Assembly (NCBI RefSeq): GCF_018132105.1
Contig: NZ_JWHL01000016.1
Coordinates: 1 to 54,291 of the forward strand
Direction of reading: 5' to 3'
Origin: Methanocalculus chunghsingensis
GTDB lineage: Archaea; Halobacteriota; Methanomicrobia; Methanomicrobiales; Methanocorpusculaceae
DNA: 54,291 bases
Below, one piece after another: positions 36,421 to 44,964 of the stretch. The notes below the pieces were generated by a model. The model was not told the origin of the DNA. It ran no database searches and worked only from the letters and a program-made list of their open reading frames with translations. Made by a program: the position numbers and the translations under genes. Each line of letters opens with the position of its first letter. The first letter of the stretch is position 1.

Positions 36421-37110
36421 CTACCGGGACTGCGAGGCTTTCCAGGCCTGCCATGCCTCGATGATCTCCTCGCCGGTCACAAACGGGAACCCGTGATCCT
36501 CTCCATAGGCCCGTGCCTTCTCCTTCTCAAGGGCGTTGCCGGTCTCGTCGTCGAGCATCTCGCAGACGGTGACTGCGGGAGTTATCCCCGCCATCAGGGC
36601 GAGGGCGATCGAGAGCTCGGTCTGCCCCTGCCGCTGGTCAAGGAGGTCGTCTGCAGCACGGAGGAGGGCCGAATGGCCGGGTGTCCGGAACTCTTTTCCA
36701 AATGGGGGGAGGCTGCCGCCGTTCATTGCCGACCGGACATGCTCTGCGATCTTTGAGATGGTGAGGGCACGATCATGGTCGGTGATCCCGGTGAAGGTCT
36801 CCCGGTGGTTCACCCAGAGGGAGAAGGAGGAGTGATTCTTCCGGTCATAGGGGATCTCCCCTTCCTTCTCGCCAAGTTCCCCGCAGCGGGAGAATACATC
36901 CGATGCAAACGGGAGACCGAGTGCCTTTGCCGCATCCGGGTGAACCGCCGTACAGATCAGGCCGCCTCCGTCCTTTCGCATCCTGAGGATATCGTTGTGG
37001 CGGATGGTATCGGATCGGATCACGAGATCGGTCTCACGTTCACGGTTGTCAAAGTCATAGATAAGGACGAAACGTCCTTCTTTCAGTGCTGTTATTGCTT
37101 CATGCATCAT
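36421..37110 (-). CDS. ribB: 3,4-dihydroxy-2-butanone 4-phosphate synthase
   Basis: Makes the four-carbon precursor of riboflavin, and hence of F420-type deazaflavins and FAD/FMN, from ribulose 5-phosphate. 229 residues, the single-domain archaeal type. Signatures: the acidic metal-binding loop 'DFDNRERETDLV' near 19-30, 'SSFSLWVNHRETFTGITDHDRA' near 93-114, 'RTPGHSALL' and 'QTELSIALALMAGITPAVTVCE'. The start overlaps the ribK end by 11 bases, so the two flavin genes are coupled. They stand at the far end of the leftward chemosensory gene string. Confidence 0.95.
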   Translation of the reverse strand: MMHEAITALKEGRFVLIYDFDNRERETDLVIRSDTIRHNDILRMRKDGGGLICTAVHPDAAKALGLPFASDVFSRCGELGEKEGEIPYDRKNHSSFSLWVNHRETFTGITDHDRALTISKIAEHVRSAMNGGSLPPFGKEFRTPGHSALLRAADDLLDQRQGQTELSIALALMAGITPAVTVCEMLDDETGNALEKEKARAYGEDHGFPFVTGEEIIEAWQAWKASQSR

Positions 37111-37777
37111 ATCCGACCTCTACATCGATGGTATCGTTATCGTCAAGCCCGATTTCATTCCTGAGAGGGACACCGGATATCAACTCAATGATATCCTCAG
37201 GATAATGTGTCCTGCCAGGAACGATGAGTGCGCAGGGAATCCCCGCAATCCGGCAGGGAAGGCAGCGTGCCTCCCCAAAGGTCCTGTGCTCATCTGAAAA
37301 ACCCGGAATGGTTATCCATTCGAGCGAATCCAGCCTCTTCCGTATAGGAATGCTCTGCTGGTTCAGTCTGATGTTTAATGTTCCGGGGAAGGGTTCAAAC
37401 CCGCAGTTCATCCGGAACTGATCCCGGTAATGGGGCAGGGACATATAGTACCGCCCCTCTCCGAGGCCCGAGATGATCGTTCCCTGAAGAATGAAGTGCC
37501 CGCCGACGCGGGTGAATATCCGGCAGTATTCGGCATGTTCCCTCCTGAGAATCTCCTCGCCCGGCTTCGTCACCGTCACCGACTGGCCAGAGGGATCGAC
37601 CGTCCGACTGATGAATCCTGCCGATTCAAGAGCTTTTAAACGGCGGGATATAGTCTGGGGGCTTGTTCCAAGGGTGGAACCGAGGCTCTGTGTCGATACC
37701 CGGACCGGGCCGCGGCATCCTCCGAGGAGGGCGATCGCCTTTAAGACCGGGAGATCTCCCGCATCAGACACCTGCAT
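37100..37777 (-). CDS. ribK: CTP-dependent riboflavin kinase with N-terminal HTH domain
   Basis: Archaeal RibK phosphorylates riboflavin with CTP to give FMN. The C-terminal 130 residues match ('GTIISGLGEGRYYMSL', 'FEPFPGTLNIRLN', 'LPCRIAGIPCALIVPGRTHYPE', 'IELISGVPLRNEIGL'). The first 90 residues are a winged helix ('STQSLGSTLGTSPQTISRRLKALE'). That fusion is known in archaea, where such proteins can also act as regulators of riboflavin genes. Coupled to ribB by an 11-base overlap. It starts 19 bases after the GNAT-type gene. Confidence 0.94.
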   Translation of the reverse strand: MQVSDAGDLPVLKAIALLGGCRGPVRVSTQSLGSTLGTSPQTISRRLKALESAGFISRTVDPSGQSVTVTKPGEEILRREHAEYCRIFTRVGGHFILQGTIISGLGEGRYYMSLPHYRDQFRMNCGFEPFPGTLNIRLNQQSIPIRKRLDSLEWITIPGFSDEHRTFGEARCLPCRIAGIPCALIVPGRTHYPEDIIELISGVPLRNEIGLDDNDTIDVEVGYDA

Positions 37778-37796
37778 GATCTCCAGATTTGGGAGG

Positions 37797-38831
37797 CTAC
37801 CTATTTATGGATATCGACTCGTGCAGAATAGCAGGCCTTCCCGAGGATCGGCGCATCGGAGCCACCTCGGCCCCTTCCATATTCCCTGCCGCCCAGAGGT
37901 ACCGTTCGCGGACCGAGGCCGGGAGATCCCCCTCAGGTATCGGGACGAATCCATACTCGCCGTAGAATTTCCTGAGATGGACAACCGCATACATCGTCAG
38001 TTCATCATTATAGCATGCCTCGACGAGAGCCGTCATCACCTGCCGTGAGAGGCCACGGCCACGGTGGATCTCCGGGGTGAAGACCGCATCCACTTCGTAG
38101 CCGTCCGGATGGCGCCTGCACCGGGCGAGGGAGACGATCGCATCCCCTTCACATGCGGCAAAAATCCGGTCGACTGCGGGGTCGCCGGTTGTTCCATGGT
38201 AGTCGATCCAGACGATATTTGCATCCGGGAACTCATCTGATCTGATCTCGCGGACCTCGGCTGCCCCTCCGCTGAGATAGGGGATGAAGACCGGAACTCC
38301 GGCAGCGAGGATTGTATCTGGTTCACCTATCCGTTTCGGGATGACGATCAGTGTCGGATCATGCCCTGATACGAGACGAAGGATATCAGTGGTGAGGTCT
38401 CCCGTCATCTTTTCGCTGGTGATGGATGCAGGCGGTGCATGCAGCAGCATCCCCCGGCCGCTCTCCCCCTCTGCAAGGAGGATGATTTCGGGGGGATAGT
38501 GCTGATCAAGGAATACAGCGGCAACATCCTCCGCACTCTTCCCAGAGAAGACGCAGATGAGAGGACGGTCGGTGATGAGCCGATCATCTTTCTTCAGATC
38601 AGATGGAATAAGCAGGATATCGACGGGATCCTGCAGATGCTCTCCGCCCGGTTCCGTGATGATGAGCGTCGCTTCTGATATCGCCCCGGAATCCAAAATC
38701 CTGATACCCGGGAGAACAGGTGCCTCTCCTGCCTGCCATATCACCTCGCGGACGCCTGGAATCCTCGCGATGAGTCGGGAAATGTCTCTCCTCTCTCCCC
38801 TGATATCGATGAGAATACGTCGTGGATCCAT
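37797..38831 (-). CDS. GNAT-family N-acetyltransferase-like protein with unknown N-terminal domain
   Basis: 344 residues. The C-terminal 150 residues form a GNAT fold: 'FTPEIHRGRGLSRQVMTALVEACY' is the acetyl-CoA-binding motif A, and 'KFYGEYGFVPIPEGDLP' is the closing segment. The first 190 residues are an alpha/beta domain with Rossmann-like strands ('ILLIPSDLKKDDRLI', 'PPEIILLAEGESGRGMLL') that I do not recognise. The substrate is unknown. Placed between a membrane histidine kinase (14 bases) and ribK (19 bases), it may belong to either unit. Acetylation of a chemosensory protein is conceivable but not supported by any motif. Confidence 0.8.
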   Translation of the reverse strand: MDPRRILIDIRGERRDISRLIARIPGVREVIWQAGEAPVLPGIRILDSGAISEATLIITEPGGEHLQDPVDILLIPSDLKKDDRLITDRPLICVFSGKSAEDVAAVFLDQHYPPEIILLAEGESGRGMLLHAPPASITSEKMTGDLTTDILRLVSGHDPTLIVIPKRIGEPDTILAAGVPVFIPYLSGGAAEVREIRSDEFPDANIVWIDYHGTTGDPAVDRIFAACEGDAIVSLARCRRHPDGYEVDAVFTPEIHRGRGLSRQVMTALVEACYNDELTMYAVVHLRKFYGEYGFVPIPEGDLPASVRERYLWAAGNMEGAEVAPMRRSSGRPAILHESISINR

Positions 38832-38845
38832 TCTCTCCTCCCCTG

Positions 38846-40234
38846 TTATGTAATGCGGTATCCTTCCTGTGGCACCAACAGGACGAACCGTGCTCCCCGC
38901 CCGCTCTCCCCTTCTTCATGAATGTCGATCCCGGTGATGCCAAGGATCTCGCGGGTGAGGAAGAGTCCGTGGCCTGATCGTTCGGTACTCTCAGCAAAGA
39001 GTCTCTCTTTCTCATCATCCGGGATGCCGGTCCCGTTGTCCTCAAGAATGATGGCACACCCGTCATCCCGGATCTGGTAGGTGACAAGGAGGGCAGTCGC
39101 CCCTGCTGCAATGGCATTCTCGATCAGGTGGGAGATGGCAGTCCGGAGATGCGGGTCTGAGAAGATGGAAAGCCGTTCCGTCCAGGGATGTACCACCATT
39201 CCTCTGGTGTCAAGCCGGGCAGTCGCCTGATGCACCGTCTCCTGGACCGGCATCCAGACCGGAGGAATCATTCCGATCTCCCGGAAATCCCGTGATATGG
39301 CAATCTGCCGCCGTATCCCGTCTGCCGAATCCTCGATCTTTCTGAGGAGCGAGAGCGAGGCAGGGTCATTGATCTGCATGCTCCCGATGGTCAGATGCCG
39401 GTAGAGCTCCTCAAGACGTTTTGAGAGGCCGTGCCGGATGATCCCGCTTAAGGTTGTCAGCTGACGGTTGGTGTTTCTCAGGGCAGATCGTGCCATCACC
39501 TCACCGGTGATATCGCGGATCGACTCAACCGCACCTGCAACCTCCCGGTCAGGGCCATAGAGCGGCGTTGCCACACACCTGAGATGGGCTCCCCGGCCTT
39601 CATTGAGTCCGGGTGCGATCATCTCCGCCTCGACTGCATCCCCATCTCTTGAAAGCCGCTCATACGGGGTTTCACTATCAGGATCATTCCTGAGTGCGTA
39701 ATCGATAAGGATCGCCCTCTTCTCCCCATAGAAGGGAACCGCATACGCATACTCTCCCTGTCCGATGATCTTCATCTTCGGAACTCCGGTCATCTTCTCG
39801 ATGGCACGGTTCCATGCGATGACCCGCCCCTCCCGGTCGATGGCGAAGGTGGCGTCAGGAAGGAACTCGATGAGGTCATGGAGCTGCTCCTCGGATTGCC
39901 GCAGCCTGATCGTCAGGAATGAGACGACGAACCCGATGGTAATATAGACAGCTGATCTGGCGAGGATGGAGAGGGTGACACCGAGGTCCGATGGGGTGAG
40001 GAGGAGGGCCGCACCTGCATAGGTGGCTGCGATAAGGATGGCGATTGCGGCTCCACGCCTCGGGTACCAGTATCCTGCAAGAAGGATCGGAAGATAGAGG
40101 AGATGGGGGAAGACATAGGTGATCCCCTGGAGGAGCCCGATGATATTTGCGGCAAGCGTGATGGCGATAGCGGCGAAAATAATTATGATCCGCCGCTGCT
40201 CGACCGGTTCGTTGAAGAATGGGTGGCTCCGCAT
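38846..40234 (-). CDS. Membrane PAS histidine kinase with altered H-box
   Basis: 462 residues. About four transmembrane helices at 15-110 are of the same type as in the kinase at 4761 ('LLYLPILLAGYWYPRRG'). A PAS domain follows at 120-245 with the 'GQGEYAYAVPFYG' variant. The H-box reads 'SGIIRHGLSKRLEELY': H268 is kept, but the D and N of TRHDxxN are replaced by G and K. The ATPase has 'IENAIAAGA', 'EDNGTGIP' and 'GHGLFLTREI', so nucleotide binding looks intact. Phosphotransfer efficiency is therefore doubtful. Last signalling gene of the leftward chemosensory string, 18 bases after the decayed REC-kinase. Confidence 0.88.
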   Translation of the reverse strand: MRSHPFFNEPVEQRRIIIIFAAIAITLAANIIGLLQGITYVFPHLLYLPILLAGYWYPRRGAAIAILIAATYAGAALLLTPSDLGVTLSILARSAVYITIGFVVSFLTIRLRQSEEQLHDLIEFLPDATFAIDREGRVIAWNRAIEKMTGVPKMKIIGQGEYAYAVPFYGEKRAILIDYALRNDPDSETPYERLSRDGDAVEAEMIAPGLNEGRGAHLRCVATPLYGPDREVAGAVESIRDITGEVMARSALRNTNRQLTTLSGIIRHGLSKRLEELYRHLTIGSMQINDPASLSLLRKIEDSADGIRRQIAISRDFREIGMIPPVWMPVQETVHQATARLDTRGMVVHPWTERLSIFSDPHLRTAISHLIENAIAAGATALLVTYQIRDDGCAIILEDNGTGIPDDEKERLFAESTERSGHGLFLTREILGITGIDIHEEGESGRGARFVLLVPQEGYRIT

Positions 40235-40252
40235 CGGTCTCTTCTCCCTTCC

Positions 40253-41482
40253 TTATCCGGATCGGTGCTGGATCGATCCGGTTGGGCAGCGGATCTCAAA
40301 CCGCCCTCCCTGCCGGGGGTCTCCTGTCTCAACGAGGCCGATTCCGGTGATTGCAAGCGCTTCCCGTGCCAGGAAGAGGGAGAATGCCTTTCCGATCCCA
40401 AGCTCATAGGAGAAGAGGGCATCTTTTCCGGCGAGGGGAATACCGATCCCGTCATCCTCAATGGTGATCACCCCTGTATCCCTCTCCCCGGAGTAGGTGA
40501 TCGTCACCTTCCCGGCCCTCCTCCGGGCTGCATCGGTGATGATCGCCCAAACCGCCTTCTCACCGACGGGATCAAGGTAGAGGAAGAGATCACCTGGAAC
40601 CCGTGCATCAACAGCCACACCTGCTGTATCTTCCGGTAGAATCTCTGTAAAGCGAAGCCATTCGGGTTGGCTCTCCCCGATCTTCTGGTACTCCTGGGTG
40701 AACCGGGTCGTCTGGATCGCACGATCGATCCCTCCGGTTGCTGTCCGGAGATGGTCGCGTGCCGCTTCCGGTTCCCGGTCAAGGACCCTCTCAGCATATT
40801 CAAGTGACTCATGGATCGAGGAGAGCTGTGTCAGGAGTCCGTGGCGGGTGATGCTCGTGAGAAGCGTCAGTTTCCGGTGGGCTTCTGCAAGGGCTCCCTC
40901 GGCACGCTCACGCTGGACGATCTCTGCCCTGAGATCCTCGTTCTTCTCCTGAAGCTGTTCATTGAGTCCATAGAGTTCGTCCCGTGCTTCTTCGAGATCC
41001 GCGTTCTTCCGGACCGCAATCGCATAGGTCGAGAGAAGAATATCGAGGATCGTCTTCTTCGCAGCGGTGATGGAGTACTCCCGATCCGAGATGATGATCG
41101 AGAGCTCGTCACCCTCCTCTTCCTTTCCTCTCTCAAAGACCTCCCTGACCCGTCCAAGGATAAATGCAGGATCAAATGGCTTGATGATGAAGTTGTCGGC
41201 ACCGCATGCAACCCCCCGGATGACATCCTCGGGATCAAAGAGCTGGGTGACGAGGAATACCGGTATCGTATTCATCTCTTTGATCCGGCGGCAGAGCTCA
41301 TACCCGTCCATCCCGGGCATCACGATATCGCTCAGAACCAGATCCGGGGGATCGTCCCGTATCAGTCCGAGTGCCGATTCTCCATCGGCAGCGGTGGTGA
41401 CGCGATATCCGTCCCCTTCGATGATCCGTCTGAGATACTCGGTCTGGGTTGTACTGTCCTCGACGATGAGAATATGCTTCAT
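40253..41482 (-). CDS. REC-coiled coil-degenerate histidine kinase (probable pseudokinase)
   Basis: 409 residues, clearly a paralogue of the next gene. The receiver (1-120) is intact with D52 ('VLSDIVMPGMDG'). A helical section ('ARDELYGLNEQLQEKNEDL') leads to 'LTSITRHGLLTQL' with H214, where the D and N of the H-box are lost. In the ATPase region the N-box asparagine is gone ('VWAIITDAARRRAG'), the DxGxG box remains ('EDDGIGIP') and the G2 box 'GLGLFL' has become 'GKAFSLFL'. ATP hydrolysis is thus unlikely. It may act as a receiver-controlled adaptor or decoy for its active sister. Gaps to neighbours are 12 and 18 bases. Confidence 0.9.
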   Translation of the reverse strand: MKHILIVEDSTTQTEYLRRIIEGDGYRVTTAADGESALGLIRDDPPDLVLSDIVMPGMDGYELCRRIKEMNTIPVFLVTQLFDPEDVIRGVACGADNFIIKPFDPAFILGRVREVFERGKEEEGDELSIIISDREYSITAAKKTILDILLSTYAIAVRKNADLEEARDELYGLNEQLQEKNEDLRAEIVQRERAEGALAEAHRKLTLLTSITRHGLLTQLSSIHESLEYAERVLDREPEAARDHLRTATGGIDRAIQTTRFTQEYQKIGESQPEWLRFTEILPEDTAGVAVDARVPGDLFLYLDPVGEKAVWAIITDAARRRAGKVTITYSGERDTGVITIEDDGIGIPLAGKDALFSYELGIGKAFSLFLAREALAITGIGLVETGDPRQGGRFEIRCPTGSIQHRSG

Positions 41483-41494
41483 CCCTCTCTCCTC

Positions 41495-42772
41495 CTATCG
41501 AAACCGCCCTTTGGGAATCCTGATCTCAAAACAGGCTCCTTCTCCATACGTCCCGATCTCGGATATCCCAAACTCGCATGTTGCAAGTATCCTGGATGCA
41601 AGGAAGAGGCCAAGGCCGGTATTCTCTCCATATCCCTGTTCAAAGATTCGCTCTTTCTTATGGGGGGGTATTCCGATACCGTCATCGGTGATTCTGATGC
41701 AGAGGTCTTTCTCTATCTCAGCGGTGATATGGATTGTTGTGACCTTCTTCCCGTGGCGGATGGAATTTTCGATGATGGTTGCAATCACCGTCCCCATCAA
41801 TGGATCTGCGAGTATCTCGAGATCCGGAAGGCTGGCTGTCACTGATATACCACCAAGATCGATGAGTGCCATGGCATCCCCGGCCAGATCCGAGAGACTC
41901 AGCCACTCCCGGTCGCATGATCCGATCTCCTGGTAATTCCCGGTAAATTCGATGATTTTTATAATTCGGCGGGCCGCCTCCCGAATCCGTGTGAAGGCCG
42001 CCTCGGGAGATACTATTCCGTCACCCCCGGAGGCGAGCTCAACAAACCCTTCGATGACGGTGATGTGGTTTCTGATATCATGCCGGGTGATGCTTGTGAG
42101 AAGATGGAGTTTCTCATGGGCATCGATGAGGGCATCCTCGATCCGCTGCCGCTCATCGATCTCATGCTGAAGGTCGTCGTTTGCCTGGTGCAGCTCCTCA
42201 ACAAATTCCTGGAGCTGTTCATTCACCCCATAAAGTTCGTCCCGGGCCTCCTGCAGTTCGATATTCTTTCTGACTGCAGTTGCATAGGTCGAGATGAGGA
42301 CACGAAGGATCTGATCCTTTCCTGCGGTGATGGTGTAGGTCTTCTTTCCAAAGGTTGCGTCCACCTCATCATTTCTGGAGATGATATTCTGCATTTTCCC
42401 GAAGCTGAGGACATCGGCGACGGTATCGACGAGGTAGTCTGCATCGAAGGGCTTGATGATGAAGTTCACAGCACCGCATGCGAGGCCGCGGACGATATCC
42501 TCTGGATCAAAGAGCTGGGTGAGAAGAATGACGGGGATCCCATAGCGGTCCCGGATCTCACGGCAGAGCGTATATCCATCCATTCCCGGCATCACGATAT
42601 CGCTGATGATGAGATCGGGCGGCTCGACCCCGACACAGGTGAGTGCGGTCTTTCCGTCGATGGCAGTGGTGACACGGTACCCTGCCCTGAGGAGGATCTG
42701 GCGGATATACTCGGCCTGTGTGGGGCTGTCCTCGACGACGAGGAGCCGTATATCCCCCGGATTATGCTCCAT
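41495..42772 (-). CDS. REC-coiled coil histidine kinase
   Basis: 425 residues, soluble. The receiver (1-125) has D58 in 'IISDIVMPGMDG'. A 90-residue helical linker includes 'ARDELYGVNEQLQEFVEEL', shared with the adjacent paralogue. The H-box 'TSITRHDIRNH' (H231) and ATPase motifs 'IENSIRHGKK', 'TDDGIGIP' and 'GLGLFLASRI' are all intact. There is no PAS or membrane domain, so its main input is the receiver, most simply phosphorylated by the CheA-REC protein encoded just upstream. It overlaps that gene by 11 bases. Confidence 0.9.
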   Translation of the reverse strand: MEHNPGDIRLLVVEDSPTQAEYIRQILLRAGYRVTTAIDGKTALTCVGVEPPDLIISDIVMPGMDGYTLCREIRDRYGIPVILLTQLFDPEDIVRGLACGAVNFIIKPFDADYLVDTVADVLSFGKMQNIISRNDEVDATFGKKTYTITAGKDQILRVLISTYATAVRKNIELQEARDELYGVNEQLQEFVEELHQANDDLQHEIDERQRIEDALIDAHEKLHLLTSITRHDIRNHITVIEGFVELASGGDGIVSPEAAFTRIREAARRIIKIIEFTGNYQEIGSCDREWLSLSDLAGDAMALIDLGGISVTASLPDLEILADPLMGTVIATIIENSIRHGKKVTTIHITAEIEKDLCIRITDDGIGIPPHKKERIFEQGYGENTGLGLFLASRILATCEFGISEIGTYGEGACFEIRIPKGRFR

Positions 42773-44963
42773 GCCTGCTCACGTCCCTGACCACCCTGAG
42801 GAATGCATCCTTTTCAAACATACTCTTGATAATATAGGCATCTGCACCGAGATGTATTCCATACTCCTGATCCCCTGGCGAGTCGAGTGATGTCACGAGG
42901 ACGACCGGCAGAGCAGACAGGTGTGTACTGCTCCGGATCGCCTCGGTGAGAGCGAACCCGTTGACTCGCGGCATATCTACATCAGATACCACAATATCGA
43001 ACTCCTCCTGTTTAAGCCTTTGGAGTGCGTCCGCACCATCATAGGCACACTCGACAAAATATCCGGCATCTTCGAGGATTGCCCTGAGAAACTCCCGTGA
43101 GGTGACGGAGTCCTCGACGACGAGGACCCGCCCGGTTGCCGGGTCCAGTCTCCCACCCCGTCCCTCTCCACGTGGGAGCGTCGAGATGATCAGATCCAGT
43201 GGGTCGATGACGAGTGCCACACTTCCATCCTCGAGGATCCCGGCACCGGCGATCCTGCGAACATGGCGGAGCTGGCTCCCCAGCGATCGGACGACGATCT
43301 CCTGGACCCTGATCAACTCATCGACGTAAATACCGAGCTTTCCCGCCCCTGATGCAAGAAGGACAACCGGAATCGGGCGTTCCGGGTCGATCTTCATGGG
43401 AGGGAGCTTCACGCCGAGCCCTCGTTCAAGGGGGATGAGCCTGATGAGATCATCGCCGATCCTGATCTCCTCTGCTCCCGGCTTCATCCTGATGACCTGG
43501 CGGACCTGCTGCATCGGGATGACGTACTTCCTCCTCCCGGCAGAGACGACGACACCCCGGAAGTTTGAGAGGCGGACCGGGAGATACATCCTGACGCAGG
43601 TGTTCTGTCCGGGTATCGAGGTGATGGCGACGTCTCCTCCAAGACGGGTGACTGCATCCTCGACGATCGCAAGGCCAAGACCTCGTCCCGAGAGCTCGGT
43701 CACATCTGGGGAGGTTGAGAGGCCTGACCGGAAGACGAGTTTCATGCTCTCATCATCTGAGAGGTTTCCAGCTTCTTCTTCGTTCAGCAGTCCCTTCTCT
43801 ATCGCAGATCTCCTGATTACACCGGGATCAATCCCTTTTCCGTCATCGGAGATGTCGATCCCGACCCTGCTTCCTGCAAGCGGGACGACCCGGATATGAA
43901 TCCTTCCTTTCGGATTTTTTCCTTTTGCAACCCTGGTTCCCGGATGTTCGATCCCATGATCGATGGCGTTCCTGATGAGATGGGTGAGGGGATCTTTTAG
44001 CGCCTCGAGGAGACGGCGGTCGATCTCGATCTCCCCTCCATCGACGGCGAAGTCAACCTGCTTCCCTGACGACCCCGCCACCTCCCTGATGAAGCCCGGG
44101 AAACTGGCAAGTATATGGGAGACCGGCAGAAGGACGGCATCATGAATGGTGTCTGCTATCACCTGGGTGCTTGACTCAAGAATATGCAGGTTACGGGCAT
44201 TCTCCTGGATATGCGTGGTGAGATCATGCCTGAGCGAATCGATGAATTCCCGGTTCTTCTTCTGGAACTTCAGGATTCGATCAAGGGCAACCCAGTCCTC
44301 GTATATCATGTCCCGATCACTTCTGAGAAGCTCCTCGATCCTCCGGAGATCGGTGGCGACCTGGACATGGGTCCATTGCCAGAGGGAGAACCGGATCATC
44401 ATCGCATCCAGTTCACGCATCCTGTGGCCCATCGAGAGGCGGGTGGTAAGGAGTTCGTCAGACCCGGTGATAAGCCGGTCCAGGGTCTCGTTTGCGATCC
44501 GGACGGTCCCGGTCTCCCGCAGACGAGGGAGCTCACTCCGGGTCGGGGTGGAGGCAGCCTTCTTCTCCAGAACGGCTGTCTTCTCACCTTTTACCGCCCG
44601 AAGTTCCCTGATGATCGCAACCGGCGACACCTTCTCACCGGCAAGGATCGATCGGATCAGGTGGATCGCACGGTGGAAGAGATCATACCCGGCGGCATCG
44701 GGGACGAAACTCCCGTTTCGTACAGCCGAGAGTGCCGTCTCAAGATGCTGGCAGACCGACTCGATCTCCCTGAGGGAGACGGCACGTGCTGCCCCCTTGA
44801 GGCTGTGCGTCCTCCGGTAGACAGATTCCGCCAGATCGGGATCGATCCCCTCTCCCCTCTCAAGGGCGATCAGCTCCCCGGTGATGGCAGAGAGATGCTC
44901 GTCGGCTTCGTCTCTGAAGGTGGCAAGGAGCGTCTCCCTGAGGTCGTCGTCGTTTCCCGGCAT
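42762..44963 (-). CDS. cheA: CheA-type hybrid kinase with C-terminal receiver (HPt-HATPase-CheW-REC)
   Basis: 733 residues. An HPt domain at the N-terminus ('YRRTHSLKGAAR', H53) is followed by a helical dimerisation region, a CheA-type ATPase ('LIRNAIDHGIEHPG', 'DDGKGIDPG', 'SGRGLGLAIV'), a CheW-like domain ('GVVVSAGRRKYVIPMQQV') and a receiver at about 610-730 ('IVVSDVDMPRVNGFAL'). The HPt-ATPase-CheW-REC order is that of WspE/FrzE-type kinases of non-motility chemosensory systems, where the fused receiver acts as sink or relay. No CheY, CheB or CheR is encoded nearby. It starts one base after the MCP stop and overlaps a REC-kinase gene, so all should be expressed together. Confidence 0.94.
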   Translation of the reverse strand: MPGNDDDLRETLLATFRDEADEHLSAITGELIALERGEGIDPDLAESVYRRTHSLKGAARAVSLREIESVCQHLETALSAVRNGSFVPDAAGYDLFHRAIHLIRSILAGEKVSPVAIIRELRAVKGEKTAVLEKKAASTPTRSELPRLRETGTVRIANETLDRLITGSDELLTTRLSMGHRMRELDAMMIRFSLWQWTHVQVATDLRRIEELLRSDRDMIYEDWVALDRILKFQKKNREFIDSLRHDLTTHIQENARNLHILESSTQVIADTIHDAVLLPVSHILASFPGFIREVAGSSGKQVDFAVDGGEIEIDRRLLEALKDPLTHLIRNAIDHGIEHPGTRVAKGKNPKGRIHIRVVPLAGSRVGIDISDDGKGIDPGVIRRSAIEKGLLNEEEAGNLSDDESMKLVFRSGLSTSPDVTELSGRGLGLAIVEDAVTRLGGDVAITSIPGQNTCVRMYLPVRLSNFRGVVVSAGRRKYVIPMQQVRQVIRMKPGAEEIRIGDDLIRLIPLERGLGVKLPPMKIDPERPIPVVLLASGAGKLGIYVDELIRVQEIVVRSLGSQLRHVRRIAGAGILEDGSVALVIDPLDLIISTLPRGEGRGGRLDPATGRVLVVEDSVTSREFLRAILEDAGYFVECAYDGADALQRLKQEEFDIVVSDVDMPRVNGFALTEAIRSSTHLSALPVVLVTSLDSPGDQEYGIHLGADAYIIKSMFEKDAFLRVVRDVSRHGA

Positions 44964-44964
44964 A

